Origin: Nitrospira sp.
GTDB taxonomy: Bacteria; Nitrospirota; Nitrospiria; Nitrospirales; Nitrospiraceae
NCBI GenBank assembly: GCA_016788885.1
Contig: JAEURX010000014.1
Coordinates: forward strand, 1 to 64,000
Length of the DNA stretch: 64,000 nt
Reading direction: 5' to 3'
The translations under genes were made by a program, and so were the position numbers. This document shows, piece after piece, positions 56,088 to 64,000 of the stretch (positions are counted from its first letter, which is position 1; each line of letters opens with the position of its first letter). The notes below the pieces were generated by a model. That model worked only from the letters and a program-made list of their open reading frames with translations, had not been told where the DNA came from and did no database searches.

Positions 56088-56573
56088 CTAGCCCGGGTTA
56101 TTCATGAATGCCGTGGCGAGGCGTTTGGCGAGGCCGTTAGCCGGGGACAGTATTCGACGCAGAGCGGCGGCCACGGTTGCGGGTGCGAGTCTCGCCGTCA
56201 GTTCCTGCAAGAGGCGAATGCCCGTGCTCTGCAGCAGGGCCACGATTTGGCTTGCGGTCGGTTGCGCGGGATGCGCGAGGCGAAGTTGCTGCAACTCCGA
56301 TCGGTAGCGTTTCCGGCGACGCCAGGTGGCGTGAATGGCCACGGCCGCGATAAAGGTGAGCAGCAGGGGATTCGGGGCCATGGAGAACAACCACCGCCAC
56401 CATTCGTACAGCGCGAGGAGGGCAAGGCAAAACGGAAGCGACAACGCATCGCCCCAGGCACCGTGCAGAGCGCGGATCTGGTCGTCGACGGACTGGTTGG
56501 TCGAACGGCGGGGAGTCCACTGCAGCGGCGCGCGGCGGTTTTTCGAACTGAACAAGCGGGCGGGGCGGAACAT
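56088..56573 (-). CDS. Hypothetical membrane protein
   Basis: A 161-aa protein with a basic N-terminus (~30 residues), one or two hydrophobic helices (about 48-85; WWRWLFSMAPNPLLLTFIA area) and a helical, Ala/Leu-rich C-terminal half. No family was recognised. AGGAGG eight bases before the ATG at 56573 sets the start. It lies between the FolB fusion and the secreted protein gene, on the same strand. Confidence 0.65.
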   Translation of the reverse strand: MFRPARLFSSKNRRAPLQWTPRRSTNQSVDDQIRALHGAWGDALSLPFCLALLALYEWWRWLFSMAPNPLLLTFIAAVAIHATWRRRKRYRSELQQLRLAHPAQPTASQIVALLQSTGIRLLQELTARLAPATVAAALRRILSPANGLAKRLATAFMNNPG

Positions 56574-56732
56574 TCCGGGTACCTCCTGTCGTGAACAGCC
56601 TTCTCCTGAGAAGGCATTGTAGGACAGGTCGGTGGAACGGGATAGCAAAGACAGAATTTCTGCAGCGGCGCGCTCGGTAGTTTTACCCGGGTGATGGAGG
56701 CGAAATTCTCATCGATGTCGGGGACCGTCGAC

Positions 56733-57254
56733 TCAGCGCAGTCGTTGTAAGATGCCCTCGGCCACGACGGAATTCGGATCGCCGCCGACCATGAGATCCT
56801 TGTCTCCGAAATGGCTGGCCGTGCGCGTGGTGATCCGCATCTTCAGTCCTTCGGGCACGAGCGTGTATTCAAAGAGGGCCGCTTCCTGACGTTGGTCCAT
56901 ATACCCCTGCCTCGCGCGTTCGAACGACCCGACGATACCGACCGACAATCGGCCGGGCCCTTGTGCGAAACTCTTCACCGTCATCCGTTGCACGCCACCT
57001 CCCGGCGGGACGTATTCGATGTGTTGGCCGACCTGCGATAACTCCAGCTGTCGCGTGAGGCCTTGATTGTTCGTGTATGAGTACAAGGGGAATCCCTTGG
57101 CGCTGAAATCGATTTGCACGTCGGCCTGGCTACCGTCGGCGCTGGCGAGTCGGCCTTTCCACGCGCCGGACATGTCCGCCGCGTACAGCATCGCGGAGAC
57201 TGCCATCACGCAAAGCAGAGTGGTGGCGAGTGCGAGCCAATGTTTGCCGGTCAT
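56733..57254 (-). CDS. Secreted hypothetical protein paired with a caspase-like protease
   Basis: A 173-aa protein with a signal peptide (cleavage near LYAAD, about residue 27) and a beta-rich mature domain of ~145 residues (alternating hydrophobic residues, DMSGAWKGRLAS and IEYVPPGGGVQRM). No family was recognised. AGGAGG eight bases before the ATG sets the start. It follows the caspase-like gene by 49 bases on the same strand and is probably cotranscribed with it, which hints that it could be a partner, substrate or inhibitor acting outside the cytoplasm. Confidence 0.68.
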   Translation of the reverse strand: MTGKHWLALATTLLCVMAVSAMLYAADMSGAWKGRLASADGSQADVQIDFSAKGFPLYSYTNNQGLTRQLELSQVGQHIEYVPPGGGVQRMTVKSFAQGPGRLSVGIVGSFERARQGYMDQRQEAALFEYTLVPEGLKMRITTRTASHFGDKDLMVGGDPNSVVAEGILQRLR

Positions 57255-57303
57255 GGGGCCGACCTCCTGAACGAGCAGTGGACGCGGACCTTCGTCCCCA
57301 GCG

Positions 57304-58215
57304 TCAGACGCTGAATGGTTGCTGTCGCAAGAACTTTGCGACCGTCCCGAGCGTAAAGAGATTGGGCGTTTGGCTGGAAGGCAGCCCAGCTGTGACGGCC
57401 GCATGAAACTTGGCATAGTTCCCGCGATAGGCCGCGTGATTCCAAACCTTCAGCACCTGTTCGGTGAATGCGCCGTTGTGGTCGCCGTCCATGGAGGTCT
57501 GGTTGTCCTGACAGCCTGAAATCAGAATCACGGAGGCGTTGAAGTCTTTCGCGATTGCGGTCAGGCGCGGGCTGACGGCGAGTTGCGCCAAGACGCTGTC
57601 CGGATCCACGGCGGCAGCCTTGCCGGCGGCTTTGGCGACGTCGTGTTGGAGCTTGTTGTAGAACCGTTGGTGTTCCCGATAGGTCCGGATGGCGACCGCA
57701 GGAGGCATCATCTTCGAGCGGCCGGCCGTAGTGGCACCATCGGTGGGCCGTGGGATTGCACGGGTGACGGTGCCGCTATGGCAACTGTCGGACAGCACGA
57801 GAATGCGCACGCCTGCCGCAAAGCGGCTGAGTTCACAGTACAACTCATCGTCGATCAATTGCCCATCGTACAGACACCAAGTCTCATCCTGTTTGTCTGT
57901 CTCTTCCCCCGTGACATCGGGCACCTGTCCGCCATGACCTGAATAGGTGAGAAAAAACAGATCGCCCTTCTTCAACTGCTTGGCGGCCTTGCGAATGGCG
58001 GCCAGCGTCTGCGCACGTGTGCCCTTCTTGGTCAGCAACACCGTGGGCTTCATGCCCTGCGATTTGGCGATGGCGGCCATGTCCTTGGCGTCGAATTCAC
58101 ACGCCGTCAGGTCGCCGCTCCAGCCACCATAGGCAGCGGGGCTGACTGCGTTGAGGCCGATGTGCAGGGAGAGGGCTTTGGGCTTGCCGGACGTGGATGT
58201 GGGAGTGTTGGCCAT
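57304..58215 (-). CDS. Caspase-like (C14) cysteine protease
   Basis: A 303-aa metacaspase-type protease. The catalytic dyad is visible: His94 in TYSGHGGQ and Cys145 in SDSCHSGT, at the normal spacing of ~50 residues. The S1-pocket-like DDELY segment (about 122-126) lies between. There is no signal peptide or extra adhesion domain, so the protein would be a bare cytoplasmic caspase domain with a ~60-residue C-terminal extension. A strong SD (AAGGAGG) precedes the ATG at 58215. Function in bacteria ranges from cell death to defence; here it is unknown. Confidence 0.88.
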   Translation of the reverse strand: MANTPTSTSGKPKALSLHIGLNAVSPAAYGGWSGDLTACEFDAKDMAAIAKSQGMKPTVLLTKKGTRAQTLAAIRKAAKQLKKGDLFFLTYSGHGGQVPDVTGEETDKQDETWCLYDGQLIDDELYCELSRFAAGVRILVLSDSCHSGTVTRAIPRPTDGATTAGRSKMMPPAVAIRTYREHQRFYNKLQHDVAKAAGKAAAVDPDSVLAQLAVSPRLTAIAKDFNASVILISGCQDNQTSMDGDHNGAFTEQVLKVWNHAAYRGNYAKFHAAVTAGLPSSQTPNLFTLGTVAKFLRQQPFSV

Positions 58216-58672
58216 ATGGACCTCCTTGGCGGACGGGAATGGATGAGGATAAGAAGTGTGATGATCGAAAATATGCCGGTACGGTAGTCCTTGAGAAGAC
58301 ATCTGTCAACGGAAAGAAGGGGAGAAATGCTGGTATTTCAAGCGGGTCGGAGGGGGATGCTGTGACGTAAAAAAAGCGACTCGGCCTGAAACTGTGACCC
58401 CGGATGTCACACCGCAGTGATAGGGTCGGGAGCCACGATGAAGAGTGGATTGCGAAGGGCTGATGGCTGGAGGGGGAGACTGTGGCGTGTCGTTCGGGTA
58501 TCTCGGGAATGTTCAGCGCTCAATTCTCAATGTTCAATCGAATCTCGGCTAGCAAGACGGGAGACGCGTCACCAGGCAGAGGCCCTAGGTGCAATCCTAG
58601 GGTCCATTTGTCGGTGTTCTCCGATGACGGCTATCCCCATCCTTGCTACAGTGCGGCGCATTGCGAGGGGGC
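58216..58672. other. Intergenic region with short repeats
   Basis: A 457-base gap between the caspase-like gene and a small Cys-rich gene. It contains GCAAGACGGGAGACG (58552-58566), shared with 56018-56032, and a short inverted repeat CCCTAGG-TGCAAT-CCTAGGG (58583-58602) without a T-run. No gene was convincing. Confidence 0.45.
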
Positions 58673-58960
58673 ATGAACTGGAACGAAGAAGCCCGAATCG
58701 ATTGCCACTTCTTGTTCAAATGTCCGCAGCGATGGGACCGCCTGCAGCCGACGGCAGAGGAAAGAGTCCGGCACTGCACTGAATGTGATCGGGATGTCCA
58801 CCTGGCGTTGACGGAAGAAGAGTTCATCCGGCATCGCGAAGCAGACCATTGCATCGCCGTACCGGTACTGTGGCCAGAAAGGCAGGTCGATCCTGACGGT
58901 TCGCAGTATGTCGTTGGCAGGGCAGATCCGCCATATGGGCCAGAGTCTGAGCCACGGTAG
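58673..58960 (+). CDS. Small cysteine-rich, probably metal-binding protein
   Basis: A 95-aa protein. Cysteines occur in DCHFLFKCPQRWDRL and HCTECDRDVH, and one more near DHC, spaced as in a zinc-binding domain. It is otherwise acidic and soluble. GAGGGGG lies two bases before the ATG at 58673. The pattern CPxxWDxLxxT...HCxxC is one I have seen in uncharacterised bacterial proteins, sometimes next to caspase or defence genes, but I cannot name a function. It is divergent from the caspase-like gene and is the last gene before the CRISPR-Cas region. Confidence 0.65.
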   Translation: MNWNEEARIDCHFLFKCPQRWDRLQPTAEERVRHCTECDRDVHLALTEEEFIRHREADHCIAVPVLWPERQVDPDGSQYVVGRADPPYGPESEPR

Positions 58961-59011
58961 TAACGGGGAAAAGCGGCACGCTACGCAACTGAGAAAAGGA
59001 GGTGCACGTTC

Positions 59012-59245
59012 ATGTCAGCACGAGAACTGAACCGACGAACTCTCGGCAAGACGATTGTGGCGCTAGGTATGCTGGCGGCCATACAGCCGTTTAGGCCATT
59101 GGTTGCGGCGGAAGAAACGAAGGTCCAGAGGTGCGCTAAGTCAGCTGATGCCGCGTCTAGCCAGAAGCTCCCGTTCGTCTGCTTCTCTAGGCGCACGGCC
59201 GAGGGGGACCTTGTGACGTTTTTGAAGAAGTGGCCGACGGCATAG
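59012..59245 (+). pseudogene. Possible truncated Tat-signal gene at the CRISPR-island border
   Basis: The 77-codon frame has a strong SD (AAGGAGG) and begins with a convincing twin-arginine signal peptide: NRRTLGK near residue 7, a hydrophobic core, and a cleavage-like VAAEE around residue 34. The remaining ~42 residues do not resemble a folded exported domain, and Tat substrates are usually large. The simplest reading is that the body was lost when the adjacent CRISPR-Cas segment was acquired or rearranged, leaving a 5' stump. A genuine tiny Tat protein cannot be excluded. Confidence 0.45.
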
Positions 59246-59412
59246 AGCGATGTGATCGCTGCACTACCTAAGAGCTGAAAGAAGGAGATGAATTTATAGT
59301 CTCCCAATTGTTGGTGCCACCAAGATAGCAGTCAGCGAACACGTTGAATTCAGCAGCCGGCATGCTTGCGAATAGCACTCGAAAAGAACCAAAGATGTAA
59401 ATCGATATATCA

Positions 59413-61737
59413 ATGATGCCTAATTATCATAATGACGCTGAGGCTCAGCCGTGCCAGTACTTCGCACACAGCTCAAATGAGCATGGCGATTGGCATCGGT
59501 TAGCGGAGCATCTCACTAGCGTCTCAAAGATCGCAAGAGAATTTCTGCAAGGACGGAACGGCGCTGAAGAAGCGGCGCTCGCTGGTTTGTTGCACGATCT
59601 CGGGAAATATGGCGACCGCTTTCAGGCACGGCTGCACGGCAAAGATAAGGGGTTGGACCATTGGTCGCAAGGGGCGTGGGTAGCTTTGGCCGAACATGGT
59701 GCCATTGCGGCTGCGTTGGCGATTCAGGGGCATCATGTCGGCCTACAACGGGCCAATGTGGATGCCTTGCGTCGGATGAATCCCCAAAGTCTCATTCAAA
59801 ACCACCCATTTCGTCTTGCCCTGAGCGATTCAGACCACATTCGTCTCAAGCAACGCGCTGAGGCAGAGGGGATATCGCTCAAGACTCCCGCACAAACAAT
59901 CGTGGCACACCAAAATGGCATGGCACAGGCCGTGTCCGCCATGCTGGATGTGAGGTTGCTCTTTTCGTGTCTGGTGGATGCTGACTTTCTGGACACCGAG
60001 TCGCACTTCGATGGTGACGCATACGGGAAGCGTCCACGCCCTGAAGGACCGAAGCTGGATGTCAGTGCGGCACTCGCTGTGCTTGATGCATATATGGAGG
60101 CGGTGCGCGCCTCCACTAGTGCGCAGGTGGCGGTGCGGCAGGCACGGGAGGCACTGTGGAATGCAGCAGTAAGTGCAGGCCAGGCAGAGCCTGGCTCCTT
60201 TACGCTGACTGCGCCGACCGGTTCCGGCAAGACGCTAGTGATGCTCAAATTCGCCTTGGAGCATGCGAAGAAACACGGATTGAAACGAATCGTTTTGGCA
60301 GTCCCTTTCTTGACAGTCATTGAGCAGACGGCGTGTATTTACCGAACGGTGTTCAAGGCATTTCCGAATAATTTTGTGCTGGAACATCACAGTCTGGCTG
60401 GGCTTGGGGCTGAAGCTGAACAACGAGATGCGGAAGGAGTAAACGAACGTCAACGCCGTTTGCTTGCAGAAAACTGGGACGCGCCAATCGTGTTGACCAC
60501 CAACGTCCAGTTGCTGGAATCGCTCTTTTCTAACCGGCCGTCCAGTTGTCGCAAGCTGCACAATCTCATGGAATCGGTTATCCTGTTTGATGAAGCGCAG
60601 AGCTTGCCGCAGCACTTGGCTGTACCTACCTTGGCTGCGCTATCTCACCTGTCGGCGGCCTATCGCTCTACCATAGTTTTTGCCACCGCGACTCAACCCG
60701 CATTCGATACTCTCAACGAAGCAGTAAAAAAACACGCCGTGCAAGGCTGGCACCCGATCGAAGCCATACCGGAACACCCGGCACTATTTGCGGCACTGAA
60801 ACGAGTCGAAGTGAGTTGGCCAAAAGGTGGCGAAAAACGAACGTGGACTCAACTCGCTGATGAATTGGAAAAGGTGGATCAGGCCTTGGTAGTGGTTAAC
60901 CTTAAACGCCATGCCATTGCTCTGCTCCATGAACTGACTGAGGCGAAAAGCGTGTTCCATCTCTCAACCAACTTGTGTGCCGAACACCGGCGGGCCGTGA
61001 TGGATAAGGTCAGGGATCAACTTGCGGCCGGACGTCCCTGCCGCCTCATTTCAACCCAATGCGTTGAGGCAGGGGTGGATGTGGATTTCCCCATTGTCTT
61101 CCGTGCCGTAGCGCCGCTGGACTCAATCGCACAAGCTGCAGGACGCTGCAACCGAGAGGGCAGGCTCAATGAACAAGGCCGGCTTGGTAAAGTTGTGGTT
61201 TTTGACCCTGATGAGCAAGACGGATGGAGGAAGCGGTTTCCCACACATAGCTACTATCAGGCGACTCAAGTCACACAAACCATGCTCAATCTCCACGACA
61301 GCAATCTGGACATTAACGATCCCGAGGTATTCCAGGCCTATTATCGCCGGCTCTATGATCTGAACGATCCTGCCAGCCAGAACGTCGATCTTACAAGAGC
61401 GATTCAGGAGCTCGATTTTGTGGAGATTGCCAAAGCCTACCGTCTCATTGTTCAGGATGCCATTCAAGTGCTGGTGCCATGGGTGGGCAGATACGACGAG
61501 TTTTTGGAATTACGAACAGAAGCTGATCAACGAGGCATAAGCGCCAATTGGATGCGCCGCGCCCAAGGGCTTGCTGTCAGTGTCTATCGCACCAACGACG
61601 GCCCCCCTGCCTGGGCAATTCCGGCAAATCTTCGGCGCGGTGGTGTTTCTGACGAGTGGTTCATCCTTGAGGGAGAGTTTTACGACGATACGCTTGGGCT
61701 GAATCCGCCCAAGAGCGAACAGGTCTTCATCGCATAG
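59413..61737 (+). CDS. cas3: CRISPR-associated nuclease/helicase Cas3 (type I-C)
   Basis: A 774-aa effector that degrades target DNA after Cascade binding. The N-terminal HD nuclease has His33, His61-Asp62, His83 and His107-His108 as metal ligands. The C-terminal SF2 helicase has Walker A APTGSGKT (267-274), DEAQ box (392-395) and the motif VI-like QAAGRCNREG. A second in-frame ATG follows the first. It is the first gene of a cas3-cas5c-cas8c operon, the standard type I-C order; 8 bases separate it from cas5c. Base composition is visibly less GC-rich than in the genes before 58 kb, which suggests acquisition. Confidence 0.96.
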   Translation: MMPNYHNDAEAQPCQYFAHSSNEHGDWHRLAEHLTSVSKIAREFLQGRNGAEEAALAGLLHDLGKYGDRFQARLHGKDKGLDHWSQGAWVALAEHGAIAAALAIQGHHVGLQRANVDALRRMNPQSLIQNHPFRLALSDSDHIRLKQRAEAEGISLKTPAQTIVAHQNGMAQAVSAMLDVRLLFSCLVDADFLDTESHFDGDAYGKRPRPEGPKLDVSAALAVLDAYMEAVRASTSAQVAVRQAREALWNAAVSAGQAEPGSFTLTAPTGSGKTLVMLKFALEHAKKHGLKRIVLAVPFLTVIEQTACIYRTVFKAFPNNFVLEHHSLAGLGAEAEQRDAEGVNERQRRLLAENWDAPIVLTTNVQLLESLFSNRPSSCRKLHNLMESVILFDEAQSLPQHLAVPTLAALSHLSAAYRSTIVFATATQPAFDTLNEAVKKHAVQGWHPIEAIPEHPALFAALKRVEVSWPKGGEKRTWTQLADELEKVDQALVVVNLKRHAIALLHELTEAKSVFHLSTNLCAEHRRAVMDKVRDQLAAGRPCRLISTQCVEAGVDVDFPIVFRAVAPLDSIAQAAGRCNREGRLNEQGRLGKVVVFDPDEQDGWRKRFPTHSYYQATQVTQTMLNLHDSNLDINDPEVFQAYYRRLYDLNDPASQNVDLTRAIQELDFVEIAKAYRLIVQDAIQVLVPWVGRYDEFLELRTEADQRGISANWMRRAQGLAVSVYRTNDGPPAWAIPANLRRGGVSDEWFILEGEFYDDTLGLNPPKSEQVFIA

Positions 61738-61745
61738 GGGGAGTT

Positions 61746-62501
61746 ATGGCTAACGGCACACATACATTGGAAGTCTGGGGCGATTTCGCATGCTTCACCC
61801 GCCCGGAAATGAAGGTCGAGCGTTTCTCCTATCCGATCATCACGCCTTCTGCGGCACGTGGCATCTTTGACGCTATCTACTGGGATGGCCTACGCGAACG
61901 GCAAGGCACGGGAAACATTATGCGTCCCTATTTCCACTGGCAGGTTATACGCATTCAGATATTGGAACTGCCGCATTTCATTGCTCTGCGGCGCAATGAA
62001 GTGAAAGGACGAGTGCCTGGTACAACGACGCTAAACAAGTGGATGGCTGGGAAGAAGTCACCAGAAGCTTTGTGGGCAGATGGAGACGATGAAAGTACTG
62101 GCCGCACACAGCGTCAAACTATGGCGCTCAAGAATGTGCGCTATCGGCTCACTGCGCAAATCGTTCCCAAGTCCGGTTTCGCCTCCGACTACGGCAAGTT
62201 CAACGCCTGTTTCGAGCGTCGGGCTAAGCAGGGAAAATGTTTTCAGCAACCTTATTTCGGCTGTCGGGAATTCCCCGCGTTCTTTGAGTATGTCGAGTCG
62301 TCGGATTCCAAAGTCCCGCCACCCGCTGCCCTGGATCAGCATCTTGGCCTCATGCTCTATGACGTGTACGACCTGCACAAGGATGCCGTGAAAGATAATG
62401 ACAAACCATTCATCACGCTGTTTGACGCTCACATACGCAACGGTGTGCTGGAAGTTCCGCCGTTCGGTAGCTCGGCAGTAAAGAAACCGGAAAGGACATA
62501 G
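61746..62501 (+). CDS. cas5c: Cas5c (Cas5d) crRNA-processing subunit
   Basis: A 251-aa RAMP protein. In type I-C systems Cas5c replaces Cas6 as the pre-crRNA endonuclease and then stays on the 5' handle in Cascade. The N-terminus (VWGDFACFTRPEMKVERFSYP) and YPIITPSAARGIFDAIYW are family landmarks, as is CREFPAFFEY. GGGGGAG lies two to three bases before the ATG. The stop is two bases before the cas8c start. Active-site residues could not be assigned safely by eye. Confidence 0.95.
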   Translation: MANGTHTLEVWGDFACFTRPEMKVERFSYPIITPSAARGIFDAIYWDGLRERQGTGNIMRPYFHWQVIRIQILELPHFIALRRNEVKGRVPGTTTLNKWMAGKKSPEALWADGDDESTGRTQRQTMALKNVRYRLTAQIVPKSGFASDYGKFNACFERRAKQGKCFQQPYFGCREFPAFFEYVESSDSKVPPPAALDQHLGLMLYDVYDLHKDAVKDNDKPFITLFDAHIRNGVLEVPPFGSSAVKKPERT

Positions 62502-62503
62502 CC

Positions 62504-64000
62504 ATGCTGCAAGCATTGATGAGCTATGGAGAGGGCCTCGACTCTGAGCCTGGGTTTAAGACCCGCGAAGTGCGTTGGTGTGTTGAGCTGGGCGCTGATG
62601 GACGTTTTCTGAATGTGTTGCCGCTGGGTGATGGCAAGCGCGGCGCATCGTATCTCCGTTGCCCTGATATGCACAATATGAATGCTGGCGGCAAATCACA
62701 TTTTTTGGTGGAGATGGCCCAGACAGTCGTGCTTCTGTTCAAGGGTAGTGAAGGGCAGGACAAGATTGAAGGAGCGCACGCTAAACACCAATTTTTTGTT
62801 GAAATGCTGCGCTCGGCATCGAAGGTATCTTCGCATCTTACTGCCATCGCGAATGCACTGGAAGATGAATCCAGTCTGGGCGAAATACGAAAGTCCCTGT
62901 CAGAAAACAAAGCCAAGCCTGCTGACTGGCTTGGCTGGCGGGTAGACGGTATTGATCCGCGCGAGGATAAAACCATTCAGGCTTGGTGGCGAGAATGGCG
63001 AAAGAAGGATATGCAGAGAGGCCGACCTGGTTCAACGCCTTCTGGCGCGAGCGATATGGTTTGCTTCCTCACGGGTAATACCACACAACCCTTGCCGACT
63101 CACCCTAAGATTACAGGGTTATCTGGTGTCGGTGGCTTGAGCATGGGCGATGTGATGGTGGGCTTCGATAAAGCCGCGTTCGGTTCTTTCGGCCTGGATC
63201 AGTCGGCCAATGCTGCTATGAGCACCGAAGCAGCTCAGAAGTATGTGGATGGCCTCAACGACTTGATTCGCCACCATTCCCGCAAGCTCGCCAATGCTTT
63301 GGTTATTCACTGGTTCAAGGTGCAGGTTGCCCCACAAGACGATCCATTGGAATGGTTGAACGGCTTCGAGTCGCAAGAACAAACGGAAGCGGCTGCACTG
63401 GGGGCTGCGCGTCGTCTGCTTGAATCCATCCGCAAAGGCGAACGCGTTGATTTGGGCAACAACCGGTATTACGCACTGGCGCTTTCAGGCGCATCAGGGC
63501 GAGTGATGGTGCGCGACTGGATGGAGGGGCGTTTCGAGGATTTGGTGTGCAATATCGAGGCGTGGTTTGCCGATCTCGCCATTGTCGCTCGTGACGGCAG
63601 AGGGCAAGCTCATGATCCTAAGTTCATGGCGGTGTGCGGGGCATTAGTGCGCGAACTGAAGGACTTGCCCGCCCCTACCAGCGCTACATTATGGAAAGTT
63701 GCAGTGCAGCGGCTGCCCATCCCGCAACCGTTAATGGCGCAGGCACTGGCGCGATTCCGAACAGATCTGGTCGATAAAGACCAGCCCCCGTTCAACCACG
63801 CTCGCATGGGGTTTATAAAAGCCTATTTTGTTCGACTTCAACCTGGAGGTGCCCACGCCATGACCGCATATCTCAACTCCGATCATCCAGAGCCCGCCTA
63901 TCACTGTGGACGGTTGTTGGCAGTGTTTTCTAACTTACAACGCGCCGCGCTTGGTGATGTAGGGGCAGGTGTCGTGCAACGTTATTATGCTGCTGCGAGC
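62504..64000 (+). CDS. cas8c: Cas8c large subunit of type I-C Cascade (partial, runs off the window)
   Basis: An open frame of 499 codons without a stop to the window end. It starts MLQALMSYGEGL behind AAAGGA, two bases after cas5c. Landmarks of the Cas8c/Csd1 family include CFLTGN, LPTHPKI and the central MVGFDKAAFGSFGLDQ segment, then the YYALALSGASGRVMVRDWMEG block. It recognises the PAM and holds the target in Cascade. A typical length is 560-620 aa, so the last ~60-120 codons are missing. An internal translation start for Cas11c lies at 63860. cas7c, cas4, cas1, cas2 and the array are expected downstream but not visible. Confidence 0.95.
   Translation, partial: MLQALMSYGEGLDSEPGFKTREVRWCVELGADGRFLNVLPLGDGKRGASYLRCPDMHNMNAGGKSHFLVEMAQTVVLLFKGSEGQDKIEGAHAKHQFFVEMLRSASKVSSHLTAIANALEDESSLGEIRKSLSENKAKPADWLGWRVDGIDPREDKTIQAWWREWRKKDMQRGRPGSTPSGASDMVCFLTGNTTQPLPTHPKITGLSGVGGLSMGDVMVGFDKAAFGSFGLDQSANAAMSTEAAQKYVDGLNDLIRHHSRKLANALVIHWFKVQVAPQDDPLEWLNGFESQEQTEAAALGAARRLLESIRKGERVDLGNNRYYALALSGASGRVMVRDWMEGRFEDLVCNIEAWFADLAIVARDGRGQAHDPKFMAVCGALVRELKDLPAPTSATLWKVAVQRLPIPQPLMAQALARFRTDLVDKDQPPFNHARMGFIKAYFVRLQPGGAHAMTAYLNSDHPEPAYHCGRLLAVFSNLQRAALGDVGAGVVQRYYAAAS
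63844..63850 (+). promoter_or_regulatory. Internal Shine-Dalgarno site for Cas11c inside cas8c
   Basis: TGGAGGT lies inside the cas8c coding sequence, with the last G of GGAGG ten bases before an in-frame ATG at 63860. This is one of the strongest SD matches in the cas region. In type I-C systems the small subunit is known to be translated from an internal start near the 3' end of cas8c, which gives this site a clear purpose. Confidence 0.7.
63860..64000 (+). CDS. cas11c: Cas11c small subunit translated from within cas8c (partial)
   Basis: The in-frame ATG at cas8c codon 453 begins MTAYLNSDHPEPAYHCGRLL and continues to the window end. Cas11c forms the belly of type I-C Cascade; independent translation from the cas8c gene is established for this subtype. 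The GGAGGT upstream and the position close to the C-terminal helical domain fit. The 3' end lies beyond the window, so the full size (usually ~120-130 aa) cannot be read. Confidence 0.65.
   Translation, partial: MTAYLNSDHPEPAYHCGRLLAVFSNLQRAALGDVGAGVVQRYYAAAS

Noticed and set aside
58583-58602. Inverted repeat CCCTAGG-TGCAAT-CCTAGGG as a terminator or operator
   Set aside because: It is a short palindrome without a T-run and is not positioned just after a stop codon; its role is undetermined.
58981-59307. 108-codon minus-strand frame opposite the Tat-signal stump
   Set aside because: It has only a TTG start and no SD, and its second half is the antisense of the signal-peptide region.
59246-59412. 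Possible CRISPR array or leader next to cas3
   Set aside because: No repeated 28-37-base units were seen here or elsewhere in the window; in type I-C loci the array usually lies beyond cas2, outside this window.

Overview
The window looks like chromosomal DNA from a Gram-negative, hopanoid-producing bacterium of the Nitrospirota, most likely the genus Nitrospira. This is inferred from gene content: an alginate-export-type porin beside a sigma-54 activator, HpnD/HpnE, Mla genes, the uppS-cdsA-dxr-rseP-proS block, and many signalling proteins. No marker was searched against a database. Genes are dense on both strands, and start codons are often GTG or TTG behind good Shine-Dalgarno (SD) sites.

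Layout. 1-400: end of an rRNA operon (23S 3' end, 5S, terminator). 465-5000: ung, small envelope lipoproteins, an RhlE-type helicase, and a small basic gene that appears split by a frameshift. 5.2-9.2 kb: a minus-strand group of periplasmic protein, porin and sigma-54 activator, with a candidate sigma-54 promoter at its head. 9.6-14.2 kb: sterol-desaturase-like hydroxylase, GT-C-like membrane protein, MltC, MlaC. 14.2-21.7 kb: a signalling island of eight minus-strand genes (two histidine kinases, two normal and two degenerate receivers, small zinc-ribbon and winged-helix proteins). 21.9-27 kb: ArfB, RRM protein, acyl-CoA desaturase, three PilZ proteins around an LpxL-like acyltransferase. 27.2-30.8 kb: an Mla/MCE-type transporter operon whose ATPase has lost several catalytic signatures, followed by a TPR lipoprotein. 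30.8-39.3 kb: a GAF-containing GspE/PilB-like ATPase and the proS-rseP-dxr-cdsA-uppS envelope operon. 39.5-42.9 kb: tldD-tldE. 43-47.6 kb: family 4 uracil-DNA glycosylase, then a coupled HAD - cobalamin-binding protein - hpnD - hpnE operon. 47.7-58.2 kb: SH3 protein, YjbQ, unknown proteins, an FHA - PP2C - membrane Ser/Thr kinase module, PHP phosphatase overlapping a FolB-methyltransferase fusion, and a caspase-like protease paired with a secreted protein.

From about 59 kb the sequence becomes visibly less GC-rich and enters a type I-C CRISPR-Cas operon (cas3, cas5c, cas8c), cut by the window end. A short gene with a Tat-type signal at 59.0 kb may be the stump left where the island joins. Inside cas8c, a strong SD and an in-frame ATG at 63860 fit independent translation of the small subunit Cas11c. 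No CRISPR array and no tRNA gene was recognised.

The most unusual items are the catalytically degenerate MlaF-like ATPase, the FolB-methyltransferase fusion, the internal cas11c start, the caspase-like/secreted protein pair, and the signalling island with receivers lacking phosphorylation residues.
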